In this document: positions 5,269 through 10,905 of the stretch, piece after piece
Layout of the letters: each line of letters starts with the position of its first letter
How positions within the stretch are numbered: position 1 is the first letter of the stretch
From: Prevotellaceae bacterium
GTDB taxonomy: Bacteria > Bacteroidota > Bacteroidia > Bacteroidales > UBA932
Direction of reading: 5' to 3'
DNA: 10,905 nucleotides
Assembly (NCBI GenBank): GCA_031257655.1
Contig: JAIROF010000083.1
Location: 1-10,905, forward strand
Program-made: the position numbers and the translations under genes
The notes under the pieces: model-generated
What the model was told of the DNA's origin: nothing
Databases searched by the model: none
Seen by the model: only the letters and a program-made list of their open reading frames with translations

Positions 5269-7941
5269 ATGAAAAAAAAATTCGTTCTCATGCTTTCCGC
5301 CGCCTTCATGCTTGCGGCTACGCCGGATGCTAACGCCGGCCTGTTCTCTTTTTTCGGCAAAAAGAAAAAGCAGGAGGCCGCCGCCAAAGCCAAAAAACCG
5401 GAGAAGAAGCAAACCCCCTACGAAAAGCTCTTCAGCGGCAAAAAAGTGGAAACAGCCCAGAGCGACTTCATCACGGTGCACAAGGTGCAGGGCAAGCTCT
5501 ACTTTGAGATACCCCACAAAACTCTTGGCCGCGAAATGCTGGCCGCCTCCACCGTTACGGAGGTCTCCTCCTCCATGGGCGGCGACGTGGGCTACAAGCC
5601 CAAAGGGGTGAACCACGTTAAGTTTGTGCTGGAGGATTCCACCATATACCTCCTCTCCGTCAACGCCTCGGCCAACCCCGTGGAGGAGCTCAAAGCCGGC
5701 GTGAGCAGGATTTCTGCCAGCCCCCGGCTCGCCGGCTTCCCCGTTAAGGCGGTCAACAAAGATTCGTCGGGGCTGGTGATAGAGGTTACCAACCTCTTTG
5801 CGGGCAACGCAAAGCTGTTCGACGCCTCCCCCGGCGACATGGGGGGCGGCCTGCTCAAGGTAAACGCCGCCTTCAAGAAGGATGAAAGCTCGCTGGGCGA
5901 AGTAAAGGCGTTTGAGGACAACATCAGCGTAAAGTCCACCGTAACCTACGGGCTTTCGGTAAGCCTGCTGGGGCTGATGAAGGTTGCGGACGATGTGCCC
6001 TACACCATGAAGGTTACGCGCAGCTTTTTGCTGCTACCCGAAGAAAAGATGCGCCCCCGCATAAGCGACTCCCGCGTGGGCATTTTCAACCACAACAAAA
6101 CGCGCTACTCGCTCGATAAAGACCAGGCCTACGCCTACTCCGTAGCCCACCGCTGGCGCCTCGTCCCCAAAGACGCGGAGGCCTACGGGCGCGGCGAGCT
6201 CGTGGAGCCGGTGAAGCCCATCGTGTGGTACATCGACAACGCCTTTCCCGAGCTCTGGAAGCCGGTGGTAAAGGAGGGCGTGGAGGCGTGGAACGCCGCC
6301 TTTGAGAAAATCGGGTTCAAAAACGCTATCATCGCCAAGCCCTTCCCCACCGCCGAGCAGGATTCGGCCTTCGACCCCGACAACCTCAAGTACTCCTGCA
6401 TCCGCTACCTGCCCTCGGGCACGGCCAACGCCTACGGTCCCTCGTGGGTCGACCCCACCACCGGCGAAATCATCACCGCCTCGGTAATCGTTTACAGCAA
6501 CATTTCGCAGCTCATCAACGCATGGCGCTTTGTGCAGACCGCTCAGGCAGACGAGCGCGTGCGCCGCGCCAAAATGCCCGACGACGTCATCAAAGAATCG
6601 CTCACCTACGTCATTTCGCACGAAATAGGGCACACCCTCGGCTTTATGCACAACATGGCCTCCAGCAGCGCCTGGCCGGTGGATTCGCTCCGCAGCGCCA
6701 CGTTCACCCAGAAGTACGGCACCACGCCCTGCATCATGGACTACGCCCGGTTTAACTACGTAGCCCAGCCCGAAGACAAGGGCGTGAAGCTCACCCCGCC
6801 CGCCATTGGCGTGTACGACGAATTTCTCGTCAAGTGGACCTACGCCTGCCTCCCCGACAAAAAGGACGAGTGGGACGAGGCCCCCGTGCTCGAATCGTGG
6901 GTAGATGCGCGCGCCGGCGACCCCGTTTACCGCTACGGCCGCCAGCAGATACGCTCCTCCTACGACCCCACAGCCCTCACCGAAGACCTTGGCGACGACA
7001 ACATCAAAGCCGGCGCATACGGCATAAAAAACCTGAAGTACATCCTGGCCAACCTCGAAAAGTGGATTCCCGAAGCCGACGACAACGACTACGAGCACAT
7101 CAACCTGCTCTACTCGCAGATAGCCAACCAGTACGCGCGCTACCTGCGCAACGTGGCGCTCAACATTGGCGGGATAAAGCTCACCGAAGTAAAGCGCGGC
7201 ACCAACGACGTGCAGTACGCCGTGGCGCCCAAAGCCCGCCAAAAGGCTTCGCTGAGCTGGGTGCTCGGCGAATACCGCTCGCTGGACTGGATAGACAAGC
7301 CGGGCTTTACGAAAAAGCTTCCGCTTGGCGTCAGCACGTCCTACAAAATTCGCGAGGCGGTGATACGGTCGCTCCGGGCGCAGCTCGAAAAGCTCATCCT
7401 TGCCGCCCAGTACACCAACGCCCCCTACACCGTAGAGGAGTACACCGCCGACCTCTACAGCGCAACGTGGCGTAGCCTCACCGCCGGCGGCAAGCTCACC
7501 GCCGCCGACAAGGCGCTGCAAATCGCCATGGTGGACGAGTTCACCTCGCCCCTCGTAGAGAAAAAGCAGGCCTCCTCCACCACCGCGCTCTCGACCGGCT
7601 TCGCCACGGTAGACGACATCATACTCTACGGGCTTGACGAAACGGGCATCGTAGAGCAGTACGCCGACGTGCTCCGCAAGTACGAGGCGGAAAACGGGCT
7701 TGGCTCGGTAGCGGCCATCATGGCGCCGGCCGAGCTTAGCGAATTTGGCAAAACCGGACAGGGATTTCAAAGCCAGGTAGACGTGAAGCTCATAGATGAC
7801 ACGAACACCTACCTCACCATGCTGGCCATCCGCTCGCGCGACCTGCTGAGGAGCAAAATCGGCGCCACCTCCGGCGCCGACAAAGCCCACTACCAGTCGC
7901 TGCTCATTAAGCTCAACGTTGCGCTTAAGGATAAGCTGTAG
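5269..7941 (+). CDS. Secreted zinc metalloprotease, DUF5118-DUF5117-DUF4953 (metzincin) family
   Basis: This encodes 890 residues from ATG 5269. An ATG at 5233 would add 12 residues before the signal peptide and is less likely. Residues 1-23 are a signal peptide (KKK, hydrophobic core, DANA). A Lys-rich linker (about 31-47) follows. Residues about 48-98 resemble DUF5118 and 105-290 DUF5117, which includes the family signature MRPRISDSRVGIF (261-273). The catalytic domain carries the complete metzincin zinc motif HEIGHTLGFMH (His451, Glu452, His455, His461) and a Met-turn in IMDYARFNY (Met490). Full length and intact motifs indicate an active exported endopeptidase; substrates are unknown for the family. 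The gene is strongly GC-rich (many GCC, CTC and TAC codons), in contrast to the AT-rich element-filled DNA before it. No clear promoter is seen in the 97 nt after the upstream element. Confidence 0.9.
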   Translation: MKKKFVLMLSAAFMLAATPDANAGLFSFFGKKKKQEAAAKAKKPEKKQTPYEKLFSGKKVETAQSDFITVHKVQGKLYFEIPHKTLGREMLAASTVTEVSSSMGGDVGYKPKGVNHVKFVLEDSTIYLLSVNASANPVEELKAGVSRISASPRLAGFPVKAVNKDSSGLVIEVTNLFAGNAKLFDASPGDMGGGLLKVNAAFKKDESSLGEVKAFEDNISVKSTVTYGLSVSLLGLMKVADDVPYTMKVTRSFLLLPEEKMRPRISDSRVGIFNHNKTRYSLDKDQAYAYSVAHRWRLVPKDAEAYGRGELVEPVKPIVWYIDNAFPELWKPVVKEGVEAWNAAFEKIGFKNAIIAKPFPTAEQDSAFDPDNLKYSCIRYLPSGTANAYGPSWVDPTTGEIITASVIVYSNISQLINAWRFVQTAQADERVRRAKMPDDVIKESLTYVISHEIGHTLGFMHNMASSSAWPVDSLRSATFTQKYGTTPCIMDYARFNYVAQPEDKGVKLTPPAIGVYDEFLVKWTYACLPDKKDEWDEAPVLESWVDARAGDPVYRYGRQQIRSSYDPTALTEDLGDDNIKAGAYGIKNLKYILANLEKWIPEADDNDYEHINLLYSQIANQYARYLRNVALNIGGIKLTEVKRGTNDVQYAVAPKARQKASLSWVLGEYRSLDWIDKPGFTKKLPLGVSTSYKIREAVIRSLRAQLEKLILAAQYTNAPYTVEEYTADLYSATWRSLTAGGKLTAADKALQIAMVDEFTSPLVEKKQASSTTALSTGFATVDDIILYGLDETGIVEQYADVLRKYEAENGLGSVAAIMAPAELSEFGKTGQGFQSQVDVKLIDDTNTYLTMLAIRSRDLLRSKIGATSGADKAHYQSLLIKLNVALKDKL

Positions 7942-8038
7942 GCGAACGCTGAGCTGAGCGGTAGCGTCCATGCGCTATTGATATAAAATTTAATTGGCAA
8001 ATAATCAAACAAGTATCACTATTATATTATTATACATT

Positions 8039-9241
8039 ATGAGAAAGCTATTAATAGCTACAATTATGTTTTGTACGGTGGCGATGATATCCTGCCGGGA
8101 AAGTAAATACCCAAAAGGTATTGAACACGTCGTTGTCATTGGTCTTGACGGGTTAAGCAGCACCGGCTTACATGCTGCGGCGACGCCCTGTCTCGACAGC
8201 CTGTCGCGACACGGGGCATACAGCTACACGACGCGCTGTGTTTTGCCCACAGTGAGTACGCCTAACTGGAACGCAATGCTGTGCGGCGCGGGACCCGAAA
8301 TCACCGGCGCCATCAATAATTCGTGGAAAGCCGGCGATTTCGGATTCCCCTATACAGCGATGAGCAAAGGACATTCATTCCCAAACATTTTCAGGATTCT
8401 CCGCGAACAGCGACCCGGCGCAGAGCTGGGAGCGATATATAACTGGGGTAAATTCCGCAACATGCTCGAAGAGGAGCTGCTGAATATGTCGGAAGCATAT
8501 CCCTCCCAATTGGAAACAGCCCGGAAATCGGCGGAATATATCCTTGCCAAAAAACCGACATTCCTGTTCATACACTTAGACAGCATCGACCATGCCGGAC
8601 ACAGCGACGGTCACATGTCGCCCGGCTACATCAAGTGTATCGAAGAAACCGATTCCCATGTCAAGCTGATTGTCGACGCAATCCGGCAATCCGGCATCGC
8701 CGACAAAACAATGATTATGGTAGTGAGCGACCACGGCGGCATCTTTCGCGGGCATGGCGGAAACAGCTATGACGAATTAGCCACTCCAATCATCTTTTCG
8801 GGAAAAGGTATAAAACAAAATTACGCCATTCAACAGCAAATCTACAGATACGACGTCGCTGCCGACGTTGCCTTTGCGCTTGGCGTGAAAGCTCCGCAGG
8901 TGTGGACAGGACGACCAACAAAACCTGCCTATACGGGTTTCGGCGAACCGGATAATCTTTGGAAAGGATTAGCCGTACTACCTTCGCCCCGCTTCGCCTC
9001 CAAAACGTATAAAGAACCTTTCGGCGAGACATTTGTCGACAGCGCAACCGTCGCTATACTTCCGCCCGAAGGCGCCACGGGCATCATTCGCTATACTGTC
9101 GATGGCTCTGTACCGTCAAAAGAATCTCCTGTTTACAGCGCCCCGTTCACAGCGAAAAAAACAGCTACCGTAAATGCCAAGCTGTTTAGCGATACGGGCG
9201 AAAGCGTTAATGTAAAAGCGATATACACTTTAAAAGAATGA
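8039..9241 (+). CDS. Alkaline-phosphatase-superfamily (type I phosphodiesterase-like) lipoprotein with C-terminal chitobiase-type domain
   Basis: This encodes 400 residues from ATG 8039. That start gives a compact lipoprotein signal (MRKLL, hydrophobic core, MISC with Cys19); the in-frame 7994 start would only add a non-conserved prefix. The metal and nucleophile motifs of the superfamily are present: GLDGL (Asp37), PTVSTPNW (Ser73 or Thr74 as nucleophile), DSIDHAGH (Asp181, His185), SDHG (Asp231, His232) and GHGG (His239). The protein should hydrolyse phosphodiesters or phosphomonoesters at the outer surface or in the periplasm; the substrate cannot be deduced. Residues about 331-400 (YTVDGSVPSKESPVYSAPF, then an A-F-G pattern) resemble the chitobiase/hexosaminidase C-terminal or Fn3-associated fold, a likely binding or spacer module. 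The gene lies 97 nt after the metalloprotease and is followed at once by a strong terminator, so it is the last gene of this transcript direction. Confidence 0.87.
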   Translation: MRKLLIATIMFCTVAMISCRESKYPKGIEHVVVIGLDGLSSTGLHAAATPCLDSLSRHGAYSYTTRCVLPTVSTPNWNAMLCGAGPEITGAINNSWKAGDFGFPYTAMSKGHSFPNIFRILREQRPGAELGAIYNWGKFRNMLEEELLNMSEAYPSQLETARKSAEYILAKKPTFLFIHLDSIDHAGHSDGHMSPGYIKCIEETDSHVKLIVDAIRQSGIADKTMIMVVSDHGGIFRGHGGNSYDELATPIIFSGKGIKQNYAIQQQIYRYDVAADVAFALGVKAPQVWTGRPTKPAYTGFGEPDNLWKGLAVLPSPRFASKTYKEPFGETFVDSATVAILPPEGATGIIRYTVDGSVPSKESPVYSAPFTAKKTATVNAKLFSDTGESVNVKAIYTLKE

Positions 9242-9250
9242 GGCTACGAT

Positions 9251-9292
9251 AAAAAAAGGGGCTGTCTCGATGTTGAGGCAGCCCCTTTTTTT
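9251..9292. terminator. Strong intrinsic terminator after the phosphodiesterase gene
   Basis: GGGGCTG-T-CTC (9258-9268) pairs with GAG-G-CAGCCCC (9275-9285) around a GATGTT loop. Seven A on the left and seven T on the right extend the stem. It begins 10 nt after the TGA, and the A/T symmetry lets it also act on the opposite strand. Confidence 0.92.
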
Positions 9293-9446
9293 GTTTTCCC
9301 AGCGCTACTGTGCTATGCTGCGCTCGGCATGGTTTTGTACGGCAATGGCACGCAGCTGAAGAACCGGAGCGTAGCGGAGCTCGGCGCAGCCCAATGGCTC
9401 CAATCTGCGTAAATCATAAAAATCTGCGCCCGCTGCGCGCTAAAAA
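9293..9446. other. Intergenic stretch with degenerate repeat-family module
   Basis: No gene is supported here. Around 9367-9400 the sequence GAGCGTAGCGGAGC, then CTCGGCGCAGCCCAAT, loosely resembles the inner module of the elements at 3651 and 3915 (GTAGCGAAGC, then TCTCGGCGTAGCCAAT). It may be an older, decayed copy without recognisable ends. An open frame at 9310-9504 has no protein-like features. Confidence 0.35.
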
Positions 9447-9491
9447 ACAAATCGCAGCTTTCAGGTTAGCCGCAGCCGGCAGCGATTTTTT
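9440..9491 (-). terminator. Probable terminator of the glycosidase-like gene
   Basis: AAATCGC (9449-9455) faces GCGATTT (9482-9488), with a GC-rich interior. On the minus strand the stem is followed by TGTTTTTTAG (complement of 9439-9448). It starts about 9 nt after the stop at 9497-9499. The 7-bp stem is modest, so it is less certain than the opposite-strand terminator at 9251. Confidence 0.5.
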
Positions 9492-9496
9492 GCTAC

Positions 9497-10582
9497 CTAC
9501 CTGACCGGCTTACTCGTCAGGAGGGCTACTGCCCGCTCTTCGCCAACAACGGCGCAGTAAAACATGTAGAAGGTATCATTTTGCGGGTTGTAAACCAGCG
9601 AAATTTTGTGGGCATACTCTTTGTCCACCCCCTCCGGATGGCCGCCGGCCTTGTAGAGGGGCTCCGGGTCTGCCCGCCAGTGCACCAGGTCGCGCGAAAA
9701 GGCAACCATGATATGCGCCCCACCTTTGCCGACGCCAAAGTAGAACATGGTCCAGTGGTCGCCGTCACGAAAAACCTTCGGGTCGGAAACGAAACAGGAG
9801 TCGTAGCCGTCGGGTCGCGTGGTAACAACCGGATTGAAGGGGTATCGCACCCAGTGAATCAGGTCGTTCGACAAGGCAAGGCCTATTTTTTCAATGCCCT
9901 CCTGAGCGGCATTGTAAAAATTATAGTAAAGTCCGTCGTGCTCTACCAGCCAGGGTTGGTAGATGCAATCCTTTTCCCAGGCTTTGCAATCCTTTTGGTA
10001 AACCGAAAGTATGGGTTCGTCGGAGGCCCTCAGCCAGCGCAGGCCGTTGGCGCTGGCGGCAACGCCTTCGTATCCGGGGCGCAGCTCGTAGTCACCCTGC
10101 CTGGGATAGCAACCGTAGAGGGTCCAGTAGGCGTCGCCGTGCTTTCGGATGGTGCGAGGCGCTTTGACGTCCCAGCTTTCGTAGAGGTAAGCGCCTACAA
10201 CACAACCGCCGTAGTCAAAGTCGCCTTCCTTTCCAAACCCCATCGCAAGCTGCGGGTTTTCCCACCGAAGCAAGTCGGCGCTCTCAACAACAAAGGAGTT
10301 GTAGCCCTGGCCGTTGAAGCCAATGAAGCTCATGTACCACACGCCGGGATTTTCTGCGATTTGGTATACGCACGGCACATCATAGCTGCGAAAATCTTCT
10401 GCTCCGGGAATCTTGTAATCCCAAGGTATCACGGGTTGTGGATAGTACGTCCAGCCGCGATAGGGCGCACTCCAGCGCTGCATGGTTTCGTCGTCTATCG
10501 GCTGCGCTAAGGCTGCCGGCTGCTGGGCACTGGCGCTATGCAGGCAAGCGGCCAGGCTGCATGCAAAAATAAAATATTTCAT
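9497..10582 (-). CDS. Secreted glycosidase-like beta-propeller protein (GH43/GH32-clan type)
   Basis: This encodes 361 residues from the ATG at 10582. In-frame ATGs at 10603, 10627 and 10651 would add a polar prefix before the signal peptide (MKYFIFACSLAACLHSASAQ) and lie in a duplicated leader, so 10582 is preferred. The mature protein shows the repeated blade signature S-x-D-L-x-x-W: SADLLRW (101-107), SNDLIHW (238-244) and SRDLVHW (296-302), plus a variant SANGLRW (177-183). It also has SDPKVFRDGDHWTMFYFG (266-283), the usual strand pattern of five-bladed GH43/GH32/GH117-type propellers. It probably binds or cleaves a glycan in the periplasm or outside. Substrate, subfamily and catalytic acids are not assignable by eye. 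Its direction is opposite to the phosphodiesterase gene, with terminators between them. Confidence 0.75.
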   Translation of the reverse strand: MKYFIFACSLAACLHSASAQQPAALAQPIDDETMQRWSAPYRGWTYYPQPVIPWDYKIPGAEDFRSYDVPCVYQIAENPGVWYMSFIGFNGQGYNSFVVESADLLRWENPQLAMGFGKEGDFDYGGCVVGAYLYESWDVKAPRTIRKHGDAYWTLYGCYPRQGDYELRPGYEGVAASANGLRWLRASDEPILSVYQKDCKAWEKDCIYQPWLVEHDGLYYNFYNAAQEGIEKIGLALSNDLIHWVRYPFNPVVTTRPDGYDSCFVSDPKVFRDGDHWTMFYFGVGKGGAHIMVAFSRDLVHWRADPEPLYKAGGHPEGVDKEYAHKISLVYNPQNDTFYMFYCAVVGEERAVALLTSKPVR

Positions 10583-10592
10583 TTTGTTCGTA

Positions 10593-10771
10593 ATTCCTTT
10601 CATATAGCTAAAATGCAATTTGCTCATTTTTAGTTGTTTGAAACTTTGCATTTGGCTTTGCTTAATGGGGGACTAATTTCTATATTCCTTTCATATAGCT
10701 AAAATACAATTTGCTCATTTTTATTTATTTGCAATTTTGCATTTGGCTTTGCTTAATGGGCGACTAATTCT
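10593..10771 (-). repeat. Tandem duplication (period 91 bp) in the glycosidase leader, with a 12-codon ORF copy
   Basis: 10593-10680 and 10684-10771 are about 93% identical (roughly six substitutions and one indel). Each copy, read on the minus strand, contains ATGAGCAAATTG followed by TATATGAAAGGAAT. In the proximal copy this frame runs into the glycosidase coding frame. In the distal copy it is a closed ORF at 10680-10718 (MSKLYFSYMKGI, stop TAG). The duplication probably copied part of the gene's own 5' region. Whether the mini-ORF is translated is unknown. Confidence 0.8.
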
Positions 10772-10791
10772 TAATTCCTAATTCTTAATTC
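10764..10791. repeat. Four tandem heptamers CTAATTC/TTAATTC
   Basis: CTAATTC, TTAATTC, CTAATTC and TTAATTC follow each other without gaps, starting at the end of the distal leader duplicate. Unit length and the alternating single-base variant mirror the GGTTAAT/GGTTAAC array at 1783, although the sequence differs. Like that array, each unit holds a TAA. Confidence 0.75.
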
Positions 10792-10905
10792 AAGTTTCCC
10801 ACCCTTTCTTTAGTCAACAACAGAGCGGGCGATATTTTGTATTCAACAGATAATCAAGTTTGTATTATGCGACATTTGACAAATTTTCACAGTCTGTACG
10901 TAGTT
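10792..10905. other. AT-rich upstream region of the glycosidase gene
   Basis: No gene is visible. I found no TAnnTTTG promoter with a correctly spaced TTTG on the minus strand, so the glycosidase promoter is either degenerate or further out of the window. Confidence 0.3.

Noticed and set aside
7945..7967. Intrinsic terminator after the metalloprotease
   Set aside because: There is only a 5-bp ACGCT/AGCGT stem and no following T-run, so read-through into the phosphodiesterase gene remains possible.
6034..7971. Long antisense open frame (645 codons) across the metalloprotease
   Set aside because: It is a shadow of a GC-rich gene: Gly/Val/Arg-rich, no domain pattern, and the opposite strand has intact metzincin motifs.
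9581..10510. 309-codon plus-strand frame opposite the glycosidase
   Set aside because: The minus strand has a signal peptide and repeated S-x-D-L-x-x-W motifs; the plus frame has no family-like features.

Overview
The window looks like chromosomal DNA from a member of the Bacteroidota, probably Bacteroidales. The evidence is two good Bacteroides-type promoters (TTTG, 18-19 nt spacer, TAnnTTTG), exported enzymes and lipoproteins typical of that phylum (a TlpA-like thioredoxin lipoprotein, a DUF5117/DUF4953 metzincin, an alkaline-phosphatase-superfamily lipoprotein, a GH43-like beta-propeller enzyme), an outer-membrane beta-barrel protein, and no Shine-Dalgarno sequences. The organism cannot be named more closely from sequence alone.

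Layout. 1-115 is an inverted-repeat element that cuts off the 5' part of an AlbA_2/HATPase-type regulator, whose C-terminal remnant follows (117-437). 540-1802 encodes a thioredoxin-fold lipoprotein (+). Its last codons run into a compact repeat cluster (1783-2305) of 7-bp repeats and three tandem hairpin modules. The cluster fills the gap to the convergent beta-barrel gene (2304-3287, -). From 3288 to 5268 lies about 2 kb of AT-rich, gene-poor DNA. It holds a 223-bp element with perfect 40-bp inverted ends, an orphan end of the same family, a second AlbA_2-type gene reduced to its two ends but still carrying a consensus promoter, and a 431-bp element with related ends and a different interior. 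Next come a large secreted zinc metalloprotease (5269-7941, +), a phosphodiesterase-like lipoprotein with a C-terminal chitobiase-type domain (8039-9241, +), a strong terminator, and a convergent secreted glycosidase-like gene (9497-10582, -) whose leader carries an 88-bp tandem duplication and another 7-bp repeat.

The five intact genes all encode exported or envelope proteins: a redox protein, a barrel, a protease, a phosphohydrolase and a glycosidase. This suggests periplasmic or outer-surface turnover of proteins, phosphoesters and glycans. They do not form an obvious operon; only the metalloprotease and phosphodiesterase genes are co-directional neighbours, 97 nt apart. I found no convincing new defence or regulatory system. 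The least explained signals are the nested repeat cluster at 1783-2305 and the family of inverted-end elements around the decayed gene at 3651-5172.
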